Shown in pieces: positions 42,395-51,366 of a DNA stretch of 64,000 bases. Within the stretch, counting starts at the first letter, position 1. Each line of letters starts with the position of its first letter. Position numbers and translations under genes: made by a program. The notes under the pieces were generated by a model. That model worked only from the letters and a program-made list of their open reading frames with translations. It did not search any database and was not told the DNA's origin. The stretch lies in assembly GCA_018262855.1 (NCBI GenBank), contig JADFDO010000002.1:112801-176800 (forward strand), given 5' to 3'. The stretch is from Methanolinea sp. Lineage in GTDB: Archaea > Halobacteriota > Methanomicrobia > Methanomicrobiales > Methanospirillaceae.

Positions 42395-42415
42395 ACTTGC
42401 ATTAGTTGTACTCAA

Positions 42416-42428
42416 GCAATAAAATGAT
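42416..42428 (-). promoter_or_regulatory. TATA box of the F430 operon
   Basis: The minus strand reads AATCATTTTATTG; centre about 28 bases before the cfbA ATG, which fits a leaderless transcript. Confidence 0.45.
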
Positions 42429-42525
42429 TACCGGTTTTGTGAATTATCAAGGATTCCCCGGAGGACATTCCCCGGAACACAGGGAGATCCCACAAGGATT
42501 CCGTGTGGCACAATTTTCCAACAAC

Positions 42526-42588
42526 ATGTCCAACTTTTTATATTCCCGGACATCATATTTATAAGAACTTCGGGGACAAGGGGTGTCC
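42526..42588. promoter_or_regulatory. Cluster of four GGACA/TGTCC half-sites around the marker-9 promoter
   Basis: ATGTCC (42526-42531) and GGACAT (42548-42553) flank the box tttttatatt, and GGACA (42574-42578) with TGTCC (42584-42588) lies at the expected start of transcription. Between them is the TATA-like catatttataag (about 42554-42563). Two inverted repeats of the same half-site in 63 bases suggest a dimeric regulator. Confidence 0.55.
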
Positions 42589-42606
42589 GGAGGAAAGATC
42601 TCTCCC

Positions 42607-43749
42607 ATGGAAACAATGCGCAGCTTTGACAGGTATGGACTGCTGCTGAACAACCAGGTCGTAAAGACCCCGGTTGCACTCTCAGCGATGGCAGGCATCG
42701 TCGATGCGGACTATGCACTGGCCCGGTCCGCCCATATCGGCGCAGCCTTCCTGGGAGGATACTCCATCGATGCGCCGACGATTGCAGCGAGCCATGAGCT
42801 TGCGGATTCCGGCCGGAAGGAGTTCCTCTATGACGATGCCGTGGAGGAACTCTCCCGGCAGGTCTCACTCATGGGATCCTCCGATGTGGTATGCGGGCTG
42901 AACATGAGGGGGAGCGCAGCGGAATCATTCTCGCTCGTGGCAGGGCAGATCGGCGACGGAATCATCTACGAGATCGACGCCCACTGCCGCCAGAAACCCC
43001 TGGTCGAAGCACGGTGCGGTGAATACCTCCTGCAGCACCCCGACCGCCTTGCCACGTATATCCAGGCACTCAAGAAGGAGGATGTCACGGTCTCGGTCAA
43101 GATCAGAGCCGGTGTTTCGGCCGATGACACCGTGCTTGCCCAGAAGATATGGAAGGCGGGCGCGGATATCATCCACGTCGATCTGATGGATTTCGGGTAC
43201 CAGAGGGTGAGGCAGATCCGGAACAGCTGCCCGCTCGTCGTAATCGCGAACAATTCGATCAATACGTTTGAGAAGATGAAGGACATGTTCTCCCATGGTG
43301 CAGACATGGTCTCGCTTGCACGCCACTCGGAGGAGCGGACACTTGCCGGGCTCGATGCCGCCATCGCACGGTTTACCGACGAACACGGGTGGTATAACGC
43401 ACCAAAACAGATCTGCCGGGGCGGGGACCTCCGCGGGCTTGCCTTCTGCTGCATGCCGGTCAAGAGCTGCCCCCTCATCCCCACGCTCGCGAAGATCGGT
43501 GTCTCGAACGAGGAGTACCTTGCCTTCAAGCAGAAGGCTGTGGTAGGGACGCCGCTTGATACCGGCTCGCAGACCTGTTTCGGGAGCCTCGCCTGGTGCT
43601 GCAAGGACTCTTCCCCCTGCATGTTCAGGGAGATGACCCTGAAGGGTGCAGGGATTTCGAACAGGGACTACATGCAGGCGAAGCGGCAGCTGGCTGACAG
43701 GATCATGCATCATCTCTTCTCCGACAATGAGGACTCTCACACGGGCTGA
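42607..43749 (+). CDS. Methanogenesis marker 9 domain protein (TIM barrel)
   Basis: 380 residues from METMRSFDRYGLLLNNQVVK at 42607; CGGAGGA is upstream, and a GTG at 42583 would overlap that site. The first ~270 residues are a dihydrouridine-synthase-like TIM barrel (VSVKIRAGVSADDTVLAQKI, ADIIHVDLMDFGYQRV). The C-terminal part is Cys-rich (RGLAFCCMPVKSCPLIP, TCFGSLAWCCKDSSPCMF), the mark of methanogenesis marker 9, found in almost all methanogens. Those cysteines suggest an iron-sulfur centre. The reaction is unknown. It is divergent from the F430 operon. Confidence 0.88.
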   Translation: METMRSFDRYGLLLNNQVVKTPVALSAMAGIVDADYALARSAHIGAAFLGGYSIDAPTIAASHELADSGRKEFLYDDAVEELSRQVSLMGSSDVVCGLNMRGSAAESFSLVAGQIGDGIIYEIDAHCRQKPLVEARCGEYLLQHPDRLATYIQALKKEDVTVSVKIRAGVSADDTVLAQKIWKAGADIIHVDLMDFGYQRVRQIRNSCPLVVIANNSINTFEKMKDMFSHGADMVSLARHSEERTLAGLDAAIARFTDEHGWYNAPKQICRGGDLRGLAFCCMPVKSCPLIPTLAKIGVSNEEYLAFKQKAVVGTPLDTGSQTCFGSLAWCCKDSSPCMFREMTLKGAGISNRDYMQAKRQLADRIMHHLFSDNEDSHTG

Positions 43750-44542
43750 ACGCGCTCAGCTGGCAATGGTTTTGGAAGTCTCGGCGTATCCGAAGCCGGG
43801 AAACGTGGACCGCTGCCATGATTACCCAAACACCAGGCTCGAACATTTCCTCGCATCTTCCATCCTTGCCCGTCCGGCCCTCGAGGCCGCGGAGCGTGGA
43901 GAGGGAGGGGTCGGGACCCTCATCCACCGGGCTGTCGAATGCACAAGCGGGTACTCCGGAGGTAACACCCATTTCGGGGCGTTCATCCTCTTAATCCCGC
44001 TCGTGATGGGCGATTCGATCGACGGAGCTTCAAAAGTGATTGCAACGACGACCGTGGACGACGCTGTCGAGTTCTACCACGCCTTTGGGAAGACGGAAGT
44101 ACGGGTCATTGAGAAGCACGAGCTGGATGTCCACGACCCGGATTCGATTGCAGCGCTCAGGTCCCGCGGAATGAACCTGTATGATGTGCTGCTCTATTCT
44201 GCGCCCAGGGACATGGTGGCAAGGGAATGGATCAACGGGTTCCAGATGACCCGGCGGGGAGCCGATCTCCTCCACGCTGCCGGCTGCGGGCGGGATGCAA
44301 TCGTCGAGGCGTTCCTGGGGCTTCTCGCGCTTGAACCGGATACGTTCATTGTCAAGAAGCACGGGCCCGATACCGCCTGGCGGACGATGGAGAAGGCGAG
44401 GGAAGTGAGGGAAGGCCTCCGCGATCTCCAGGCATTCGACCAGGAATGCATCGATAAGGGGATCAACCCGGGGTCCATCGCAGATATTATCATCGCATCG
44501 CTCTACATTGCGTTGGGAGAAGGATGGCAATGGGACTGCTGA
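43727..44542 (+). CDS. Triphosphoribosyl-dephospho-CoA synthase-like protein (CitG/MdcB family)
   Basis: 271 residues from MRTLTRAERAQLAMVLEVSA at 43727, a start inside the end of the marker-9 gene (23-base overlap). VSAYPKPGNVDR and SSGYSGGNTHFGAFILLIPL near residue 75-95 are the family signatures; CitG enzymes make the prosthetic-group precursor of citrate lyase from ATP and dephospho-CoA. No citrate or malonate lyase is near, and methanogens keep this gene with methanopterin genes. It may act in tetrahydromethanopterin or another cofactor path that transfers a triphosphoribosyl or similar group; that is inference. Confidence 0.85.
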   Translation: MRTLTRAERAQLAMVLEVSAYPKPGNVDRCHDYPNTRLEHFLASSILARPALEAAERGEGGVGTLIHRAVECTSGYSGGNTHFGAFILLIPLVMGDSIDGASKVIATTTVDDAVEFYHAFGKTEVRVIEKHELDVHDPDSIAALRSRGMNLYDVLLYSAPRDMVAREWINGFQMTRRGADLLHAAGCGRDAIVEAFLGLLALEPDTFIVKKHGPDTAWRTMEKAREVREGLRDLQAFDQECIDKGINPGSIADIIIASLYIALGEGWQWDC

Positions 44543-45099
44543 AGGATGGTATCAACGAGGTGATCGCCACCACCGCCTGGAATGCGGCTCCCATGGGGAT
44601 CATCTGCAGGGAAAAAAGCCCCAAGATGGTGGTCTTCCGCGGCAGCCATACCGCGGAGAATATCTCCAGGGATGGGTGGGTCGTTGCGAATTTCATCTTC
44701 GATCCGGTCATATACGTCGAGACGGCATTCGGGGACCTGCAAAGGGATCATTTTGTGACCGAGAAGGTGGCAGGGTTCTCGGTCCAGAGGCTTCACGATG
44801 CCGAGGCATGGGCTGCGTACTCCGCAGAGATCTCCCGGGAGACTGACGAGGCATACATGGTCGAACTCACTCCCCTCTACCAGCAGATGCTCACCTGTGC
44901 GGTACACCCGGTGAACCGTGGGTTTTCCAGCATTATCGAGGCGACAGTCCACGCAACCCGGTTCGCGAAGAGCGGGGATCCGGCGCTGGAGATGTGGATC
45001 ATGCACCATTCTTCCATCGTGCAGAGGTGCGGTGGGAAGAGGGAACGGGAAGCCCTCGCCCTGTTGCAGCGGTATATCAAAAAGGAACGGGGAGACTGA
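44524..45099 (+). CDS. DUF447 family protein
   Basis: 191 residues with the DUF447 pattern: LLKDGINEVIATTAWNAAPM, then VVANFIFDPVIYVETAFGDL and the C-terminal helix bundle ending RYIKKERGD. The family has a flavin-binding split-barrel fold and is found in methanogens and methylotrophs that use tetrahydromethanopterin. It overlaps the CitG-like gene by 19 bases, so the two are strictly co-translated and probably work in the same pathway. Confidence 0.85.
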   Translation: MAMGLLKDGINEVIATTAWNAAPMGIICREKSPKMVVFRGSHTAENISRDGWVVANFIFDPVIYVETAFGDLQRDHFVTEKVAGFSVQRLHDAEAWAAYSAEISRETDEAYMVELTPLYQQMLTCAVHPVNRGFSSIIEATVHATRFAKSGDPALEMWIMHHSSIVQRCGGKREREALALLQRYIKKERGD

Positions 45100-45104
45100 T
45101 ACCT

Positions 45105-46100
45105 TCAGCAGACCCGGGGAACCGGATCACCGACGGGTGGCTCGATGAACCGTTCCCCTCCGATCCTGGTCTCCATGATAACGTGGGATCCTTCCACGAC
45201 CTCGCCGATGATCACAGCCTCCTTCCCGTAGGGATGCGACCGCAGTGCTGCAAGGACCTTCTCCGCATCCTTCTCCGGGACTCCCATCACCACTTTTCCT
45301 TCGTTTGCGACCTGGAGCGGATCGATCCCGAGCATCTCGGCGGCACTCCGGACGCTCTTTTTGAGTGGGAGGGCATCCTCGCGGACGCGGACCGAGACGC
45401 GGCTCTTTCTTGCCATCTCATTGATCGCGCTTGCAAATCCCCCGCGTGTCGGATCTTTCATGGCATGGATCTCGCCGGCTGACATGGCCTTTTCGACGAG
45501 CCCCCAGAGCGGTGCCACGTCGGACTGGAGCTGCCCGCCGAAGGAGAGGTTCGCCCGTTCTGCCATAATCGTCATCCCGTGATCCCCGAGGGTTCCGTTC
45601 ACAAGGATCCTGTCCCCCGGCACAAGGCCGTTGTCCCGGACGATCCGGTCGGCAACACCTATCCCCGCAGTGTTCACCACGATCCCATCAAGAGCGCCCT
45701 TCTCCAGCACCTTGGTATCCCCTGTAACAAGGTTCGCGCCGCATTCACCAAGCGCCACATCCATGGAGTGCACGATCCTCTCGAGGTCAGCTGTCTCAAA
45801 ACCCTCCTCGATGACCATGCCGCAGGAGAGGGCGATCGGCCGTCCTCCCATCATGGCAAGGTCGTTCACGGTCCCGCACACCGCGATCCGCCCGATATCC
45901 CCTCCCGGGAAGAAGACCGGGCGGACCACGTGCGAGTCTGTGGTAAAGACGATGTTCATTCCGTTCAGGGGGATGACGGCGCCATCATCGAGCGACTCGA
46001 GGCCTATCCCCCCGGCGTTCTTATGCTCCAGCCGCGTCAGGATCTGGAGGAGTTCTCCCATGACCTCTCCCCCGGCGCCATGCATCAGGTTGACCTTCAT
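45105..46100 (-). CDS. hypE: Hydrogenase maturation factor HypE
   Basis: 331 residues of the PurM/AIR-synthase fold. MHGAGGEVMGELLQ at the N-terminus, FTTDSHVVRPVFFPGGDIGR and the C-terminal VGDPVPRVC are the HypE signatures; the last cysteine is the one that is carbamoylated and dehydrated to thiocyanate for the Fe(CN)2CO centre of NiFe hydrogenases. Its ATG overlaps the stop of hypA by four bases. Confidence 0.95.
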   Translation of the reverse strand: MKVNLMHGAGGEVMGELLQILTRLEHKNAGGIGLESLDDGAVIPLNGMNIVFTTDSHVVRPVFFPGGDIGRIAVCGTVNDLAMMGGRPIALSCGMVIEEGFETADLERIVHSMDVALGECGANLVTGDTKVLEKGALDGIVVNTAGIGVADRIVRDNGLVPGDRILVNGTLGDHGMTIMAERANLSFGGQLQSDVAPLWGLVEKAMSAGEIHAMKDPTRGGFASAINEMARKSRVSVRVREDALPLKKSVRSAAEMLGIDPLQVANEGKVVMGVPEKDAEKVLAALRSHPYGKEAVIIGEVVEGSHVIMETRIGGERFIEPPVGDPVPRVC

Positions 46101-46438
46101 TCGTCATTCACCTCGATCTCGATGTTGGTGACCAGGATCTCTCTGCCCTTCAGGAGCTCCGGGAGGCCGCCGCACCGGGGGCATACAAACCGCTCGGATC
46201 CCTCGTACCCGCATGAGCACCTGGTGACCGGAGGGACGACGGTGCAGGACAGGTGTGCATCCTTCATCAGAGGGTCGTCCTCCACCAGCGTGCCGAAGAG
46301 AAATTCGACCTGCTCGGGATTGACCATCGCCATCTCCCCGAATTCTACAGAGACTGCTTTGACTTCGGTCGCCCGGTGGTCTAGTGCCGCTTTTTTCGCG
46401 GTGGCATAGATATCATACGCGATACTGAATTCATGCAT
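46097..46438 (-). CDS. hypA: Hydrogenase nickel incorporation protein HypA
   Basis: 113 residues from MHEFSIAYDIYATAKKAALD at 46438; the nickel-binding MHE start shows that this ATG is right and not the one at 46600. The zinc site is CSCGYEGSERFVCPRCGG with two CxC/CxxC pairs. It delivers nickel to NiFe hydrogenases, or in part to other Ni enzymes. A TATA element lies at 46527-46535. Confidence 0.94.
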   Translation of the reverse strand: MHEFSIAYDIYATAKKAALDHRATEVKAVSVEFGEMAMVNPEQVEFLFGTLVEDDPLMKDAHLSCTVVPPVTRCSCGYEGSERFVCPRCGGLPELLKGREILVTNIEIEVNDE

Positions 46439-46526
46439 GCAGGGGAGCCTCACAGGGATCCTGCCAGGGAATGGGGAGAATGCTGCAGAGCGCGGGCCCC
46501 CTGGTTCCCGGGAAGGTAATTGAGCC

Positions 46527-46535
46527 AATATATTT
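46527..46535 (-). promoter_or_regulatory. TATA box for hypA-hypE
   Basis: AAATATATT on the minus strand; initiation would be near 46505, leaving a leader of about 65 nt before hypA. Confidence 0.5.
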
Positions 46536-46755
46536 GGACAAGTCCGGCATAAAGCATTTCGTGCTGCCATTTGGGGCTCATTGCTTCCCGCAGCAGGCAA
46601 TTGGAACCATTCCAGTCAGGAATGGAGGGTATTTCCAGGGTGATCCGGATTTATCCGGGGAAGACCGAGGCCCGGATTTCTGCGTTTGGGAAGGGAGAGG
46701 CCGGTCCCATACACCTGAAGGTAGTCAGACTATCCATCCCACTCCTCTCATCCGT

Positions 46756-47835
46756 CTATTTCTTGTTGTGTTTCAGTACGAGACCCTTGTTATCGACCGC
46801 CGTGACCACCGCGATGGTAAACCCGAGGTCCTTCATGATCTTCTCGACCTCTGCCTTCTTCTTCTCCGTGATGATCGCGACGGATGGCCCGACCGAGCTC
46901 ATTCCCACGAACTCAAACCCGGCTTCCCGGAGGCGGCTCATGTGGCGATAGATGGAGTAACTGTGGTGTTCGACCTCGGCCCGCTTGGAACCCCGGAACT
47001 CGATCTCCCAGATGACATTTCCGATCTTGACGAGATCGGCCTTCTCGAGCGCAGGGATCAGGTCCATCATGATCATGTAGGCCTTGATCTCGCGGTCGCG
47101 GTAGTCAAGCACCCGGGCCTTGTTCATCAGGAGATCGAACTCCTGCGTCCCTGCAGACGAGATCTCGGTCGGGGGGATGATAACATAGACCGTCTTTCCC
47201 TCAGCAAAGGGGTGATGGTACACGAGCGAGAGCTCGTCGCCCATCACCGCCATCCCCCCATGGATGCTGACTGCCGGACCGACACCCGTCTCGAACCCGA
47301 AGGCGACATTTCCTTCCACGGTCTCTTCGACGTAGTTGTATCCGATCATCTTCCGGAGCTGGTCGCTGGTAAACGGCGATCCCACGGCGTAGTTGAGTGC
47401 CGTTGCGAGCGAGATCATGATCGTGCTGGTCGAACCAAGGCCGACGTGCTGGTGCTGGTGATCGAGGGCCTTGATCGAAAATCCCCCTTTGTATCCCGAG
47501 ATCTTCTTGAAGACCTCGACGAAATGCCGGATGATCGCGGGTCGGTTATAATCGATCTCAAGGCCTTTTTTGAGGCACTTCACTTCCACACTGCAATAGA
47601 GCTGGATCGCAAAGCCGACTCCGCCGCCTCCCGGGCGTGCAGGGGAGAACCTGTTCATGTCCAGCACAGTTAGGTGAATCCGTGCCGGGGATGTGACTTT
47701 TATGGTTCCCTTCACCGGTGCAAGGGACTTCGGGCGCGGGATCCCGAGTGTCCGGATCTCTTCACCAGGGGGGAAGACATTGAACTCGTACTCGACAAGG
47801 TCAAGGTCCCCGCCCCGGATCTTCATGATGGCCAT
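46756..47835 (-). CDS. mptG: Beta-ribofuranosylaminobenzene 5'-phosphate synthase
   Basis: 359 residues of the GHMP-kinase superfamily. VTSPARIHLTVLDMNRF and RPGGGGVGFAIQ near the N-terminus, then HVGLGSTSTIMISLATALNY (the ATP/phosphate-loop equivalent) and GMSSVGPSVAII near the end match MptG. The enzyme joins PRPP and 4-hydroxybenzoate with loss of CO2, the first committed step of the aminobenzene part of tetrahydromethanopterin. A second start at 47826 (MKIRGGDL) is possible. The gene is read in the same direction as hypA-hypE, 317 bases upstream of hypA. Confidence 0.92.
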   Translation of the reverse strand: MAIMKIRGGDLDLVEYEFNVFPPGEEIRTLGIPRPKSLAPVKGTIKVTSPARIHLTVLDMNRFSPARPGGGGVGFAIQLYCSVEVKCLKKGLEIDYNRPAIIRHFVEVFKKISGYKGGFSIKALDHQHQHVGLGSTSTIMISLATALNYAVGSPFTSDQLRKMIGYNYVEETVEGNVAFGFETGVGPAVSIHGGMAVMGDELSLVYHHPFAEGKTVYVIIPPTEISSAGTQEFDLLMNKARVLDYRDREIKAYMIMMDLIPALEKADLVKIGNVIWEIEFRGSKRAEVEHHSYSIYRHMSRLREAGFEFVGMSSVGPSVAIITEKKKAEVEKIMKDLGFTIAVVTAVDNKGLVLKHNKK

Positions 47836-48308
47836 ATGCGTAACCCTGACAATGCATTACTGCCCCTGAAGAAAATGGTTCCTGTTGCCCTGACCGAGCA
47901 CCTGTGATTTCTTGGTTCTGCATCCAGGAAAAAGATGATATCCCGAATAATTCTGACAGTGCGAGCCTCCATAATTGTCCCTGCAGATCGCAGTCTCCCT
48001 GTACATACTATGCTGTCTATGGTGCGCGAGTGGTCAGGGACCTATCCCCTTTTCAAAAACTCTTGAATAATGAAGGATAATTCATCCAGCCCTTTCTGGA
48101 TCATGGGGCTCTCAATGGGGCCTGTGTAAGAGGGTATCCACTCAGCGGGTGCCAGGTGAACTTTTATCCTGCTCAAAATACCATCCGATCTGCATCATGA
48201 TACCCGGAGGAATACGAGGTTCTCTCTCTATGGTCAGGATGAGCCGATGCCTGACCATGACCGGCTCTCTGTTCCAATCCGGGCTCCATACTACGAGGGG
48301 ATCCGAGA
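47836..48308. other. Intergenic region between mptG and the MATE gene
   Basis: About 470 bases with no supportable gene. A TATA-like gaacttttatcc is found near 48160. The sequence cccttttcaaaaactcttgaataatgaagg near 48046 is AT-rich. No clear structure or repeat is seen. Confidence 0.35.
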
Positions 48309-49784
48309 ATGCGGGAGATGAGGATTATCCCCATGAGTGAGTCCGGCGATTTCGATGCACGCTGCCTCCCGCGGCAGCCTGAAACGGCCGGGGTGGCGCT
48401 CATCCGAGGCGATCCAAGGAAGGCGATAGTCCGGCTCTCCCTCCCGATGATCGCCGCAATGCTCCTGCAGTCCTCTTACAACGTGGTCAACGCAGTCTGG
48501 GTTGCAGGCCTTGGATCCGATGCGATTGCGGCGATCGGGTTCATCACTCCCCTCTTCATGATCTTGATGGGGCTGGGTGTCGGTATCGGGTCCGGGGTCA
48601 CATCGACCATCGCGAGGCGGATCGGGGCGTGCGACAGGAAGGGAGCGAACAACGCAGCGATCCACGGCCTGTTGCTGTCAGGGGGGCTTGCACTTGCCCT
48701 TACACTCCCTCTCATCCTGCTGGCCGAGCCGATCGCTTTCCTGTTCGGGGCGGGTCCCACCGCACCGCTCGCGGCAGAATATGCCCGGATCATCTTCAGC
48801 GGGATCGTGCTCCTCTTCATGGTCAATATCGGGTATTCCATCCTCCGGGCCGAGGGAGATGCAAAGCGTGCGATGTATGCGATGGTCGCATCCGCCATCC
48901 TGAACATGGTCCTTGACCCGATCCTCATTTACTGGGCAGGACTTGGGATTGCCGGGGCGGCCTACGGAGTGCTCATCTCGATGGGCATGGTCATCCTGGT
49001 CATGGTGTACTGGTTCTTTGGAAGAAGAGATACCTATGTGTCGTTCCATCGTGCAGACTACAGCCCTGATCGCAGCCTGATCGCAGACATGCTGGGCGTG
49101 GGCCTGCCTGCATCGCTTGAGTTCGTCCTGATGTCGGTGCTCTCGATCATCATCAACTGGATGCTTGTCATCATTGCAGGAACCGACGCGGTCGCTGCAT
49201 ACACCGCAGGGTGGCGGATCGTCATATTCGCGATCATCCCTGTCGCCGCGATCGGGACCACGGTGATCGCGGTTTCTGGTGCATCTTACGGAGCCCGGCA
49301 GTTTGGAAAACTCCGGATCGCACTGCGGTTCGGCATCGCATTCGGCGCCGGGATCGGCCTCCTGCTGTCCGTGATCATCTACGCACTTGCCCACCAGATC
49401 GCCTGGATCTTCGCCTACTCCCCTGAAAGTGCCCACCTTGCGCCAACCATCGCATCATTCCTCGCCACGATGTGCGTCTTCTTCCCCTTTGTCGCCCCGG
49501 GGCTCATCTCGGGATCGGTCTTCCAGGGGACCGGGAAAGGGCTCTACTCCCTGATCATCAGCATCTTCAGGACGCTCGTCTTCTGCGCCGTCTTCGCCTA
49601 TCTCTTCGCGTTCACACTCGGGCTCGGCGAGCCAGGCGTCTGGTGGGGAATCGTGGCAGGCGATATCCTGGGAGGTATTGTCGGGTATCTCTGGGCTCAG
49701 TACTACGTGAACCGGCTCATCGAAGTCAATCGCGATGATGAGGATGACGCTGGAGCGACCGGTGTTCCTGCGAAAACCATGTAA
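48309..49784 (+). CDS. MATE family efflux transporter
   Basis: 491 residues with twelve membrane helices in two six-helix halves. AIVRLSLPMIAAMLLQSSYN and NAVWVAGLGSDAIAAIGFIT in the first half, and GVGLPASLEFVLMSVLS in the second, are typical of MATE/NorM proteins, which export cationic drugs or metabolites with Na+ or H+. ATGs at 48321 and 48342 are possible later starts. The last residues are acidic (NRDDEDD). Confidence 0.9.
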   Translation: MREMRIIPMSESGDFDARCLPRQPETAGVALIRGDPRKAIVRLSLPMIAAMLLQSSYNVVNAVWVAGLGSDAIAAIGFITPLFMILMGLGVGIGSGVTSTIARRIGACDRKGANNAAIHGLLLSGGLALALTLPLILLAEPIAFLFGAGPTAPLAAEYARIIFSGIVLLFMVNIGYSILRAEGDAKRAMYAMVASAILNMVLDPILIYWAGLGIAGAAYGVLISMGMVILVMVYWFFGRRDTYVSFHRADYSPDRSLIADMLGVGLPASLEFVLMSVLSIIINWMLVIIAGTDAVAAYTAGWRIVIFAIIPVAAIGTTVIAVSGASYGARQFGKLRIALRFGIAFGAGIGLLLSVIIYALAHQIAWIFAYSPESAHLAPTIASFLATMCVFFPFVAPGLISGSVFQGTGKGLYSLIISIFRTLVFCAVFAYLFAFTLGLGEPGVWWGIVAGDILGGIVGYLWAQYYVNRLIEVNRDDEDDAGATGVPAKTM

Positions 49785-49962
49785 TTACCTCGAATAAGTA
49801 TCGGGCCAGGCCATATTCCAGAGGCAGCTGTCCCGGGATTCGTCGGACAGGAGTGGTCTATGGGTAAATTGAATACCTGATGGTGAATAAGGCCATCAGA
49901 AGGGGCGGGGAACCGGGATAGGGCCAGGTGCTCCGAACCTGATGGAAGGCACGATGCAGGGA

Positions 49963-50187
49963 TTATTTTCCCAGCCTTACGAGATAGCGGTTCTCGGCTT
50001 CCTGGTCCCAAGAGACCAGGTAGCCCTGGGCTGAGAAGGGAGAGCATGTATTGTCGACCTGTTCGCGGGTCGCAAAGAATGTGACCGCATCTCCGGGGGG
50101 GAGCTTGTTCAGGAGTATCTTCAGCTTGATCATGAGGTTCGTGCAGGTCAGTTCGGTGAAATCCTTTGGTTCAGTCATCTCATTCAT
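49963..50187 (-). CDS. TusA/SirA-like sulfur carrier protein
   Basis: 74 residues. TELTCTNLMIKLKILLNKLP contains Cys15 at the position of the TusA persulfide cysteine; the usual CPxP is CTNL here, so only the Cys is kept. The length and PPGDAVTFFATREQVDNTCS suit the fold, and a second Cys (C48) is present. It is the last gene of the sulfur operon, nine bases after the DsrE-type fusion. It would take persulfide sulfur and pass it on; the end acceptor is unknown. Confidence 0.75.
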   Translation of the reverse strand: MNEMTEPKDFTELTCTNLMIKLKILLNKLPPGDAVTFFATREQVDNTCSPFSAQGYLVSWDQEAENRYLVRLGK

Positions 50188-50196
50188 CCCTTCACT

Positions 50197-51360
50197 TCAG
50201 AAGAATAGTATCCGCGTTGCTTCCACGCCTTTCCCCGGGTTCGACAGCAACCTGCCAAGGTCTTCCTTCTCTATTCGTGAAACCATCGGAAATTCCGGCG
50301 AAGGATCGATCCCGCGGTCGTCAAGCGAAGGACCGTGCACGACATAAGTTAGACCCTTGATATCCGTTGTGACCGCAATCATCTCCTGGACATTGAAGAC
50401 CTTGTCGTGCGCGGGAACTTCGTGGGTTCCGTACAGGGCGTACACCCCCTGTTCGATGAAGAGCACGGTGGTTCGGATCCCGCCTATTGCAGCGGCGAGG
50501 GCAAGTGATAATCCCCCGAACGTCCATTCCGTGCAGTATGGCGGATTTGCAATGACGACCACCAGCCGGGGGGAGGTCTGTCCCGACCATCCATCAGGTA
50601 CAATATCTCCGGCTGCGTGCGAAACGATCGGAAGGTTCCCCGAGAACCGCTGGAGTATCTCTTTCAGGGGCCGGATAGCAACCTCGCTTATGCAGGAAGC
50701 CGGCTCGCAGAATCCTGTCCCTGGATTCATCTGGTAATATCCCCGTGCCGTGGCACACCGGGAACAGGCCGCAAACCAGGGATCCCGCCCGGACTGTATT
50801 GCGGAGGCCGATATGCCCGCAATCGCCCTCCCGATATTCTCGAACTCCGAGGGGCGCTGCCCATTGTGCAGGGAATGGACGCCGTCAAGGTAGGTGTAGA
50901 GTTCAGGATGGAGTGCCGCAGCCTGGACGCTCGCGAGAAACCGGGTCATATAGACCGATACCCTGCTCATGTACGGACCGTTGCAGAGAAGAAAGGCGGC
51001 ACTCTTCGTACCTTTCCACCCGGTTACAAGCGCAGAGAGAAGAGACTGCCAGAACTGGGGCTGCCCGGGACTTCCCGCGACCGTGACCCACGGCGCATTC
51101 TTTGATACCGTCTCCCGCAGTCCGTGCAGCTGGAGTTCGTCCCCGTCAGCGACAATCCGGAGGTCCCGGGATTCTGCGAGCATGCGCCAGGTGTCCCGGG
51201 TCTTGGCATCGACAAGGCTAAACAGTGAATCGCCGGTGAGAAATACCGCAGAGGATCCCCTGGCGGGGCCCCTATTCCCGGATGCTCCCAGTATCTCCGG
51301 CCACCAGCCCAGGCGCTCCGGGGAAACCGGGTCACAGAACAGGAACGTGGAGGACGCCAT
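50197..51360 (-). CDS. Fused TusB-, TusD- and TusC-like (DsrEFH) sulfur relay protein
   Basis: 387 residues with three DsrE-fold parts. Residues 1 to ~95 (SSAVFLTGDSLFSL...LRIVADGDELQLHGL) look like DsrH/TusB; ~118-235 (AAFLLCNGPYMSRVSVYMTR...FAACSRCATARGYYQ) look like DsrE/TusD, with Cys199 at the active cysteine place; ~265-387 (VVVIANPPYCTEWTFGGLSL...VLFIEQGVYALYG) look like DsrF/TusC. In bacteria these are separate subunits of a heterohexamer that relays sulfur from TusA. Here they appear joined in one chain next to a TusA-like protein and YedE permeases. The N-terminal assignment is the least sure. Confidence 0.75.
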   Translation of the reverse strand: MASSTFLFCDPVSPERLGWWPEILGASGNRGPARGSSAVFLTGDSLFSLVDAKTRDTWRMLAESRDLRIVADGDELQLHGLRETVSKNAPWVTVAGSPGQPQFWQSLLSALVTGWKGTKSAAFLLCNGPYMSRVSVYMTRFLASVQAAALHPELYTYLDGVHSLHNGQRPSEFENIGRAIAGISASAIQSGRDPWFAACSRCATARGYYQMNPGTGFCEPASCISEVAIRPLKEILQRFSGNLPIVSHAAGDIVPDGWSGQTSPRLVVVIANPPYCTEWTFGGLSLALAAAIGGIRTTVLFIEQGVYALYGTHEVPAHDKVFNVQEMIAVTTDIKGLTYVVHGPSLDDRGIDPSPEFPMVSRIEKEDLGRLLSNPGKGVEATRILFF

Positions 51361-51366
51361 GGCTGA

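Noticed and set aside
46471..47673. 400-codon frame on the plus strand
   Set aside because: Antisense to mptG; the sequence is rich in Asp, His and Arg as expected from the shadow of a GC-rich gene, and mptG has full family motifs.
48678..49436. 252-codon frame on the minus strand
   Set aside because: Antisense to the MATE transporter gene; no hydrophobic core or motif.
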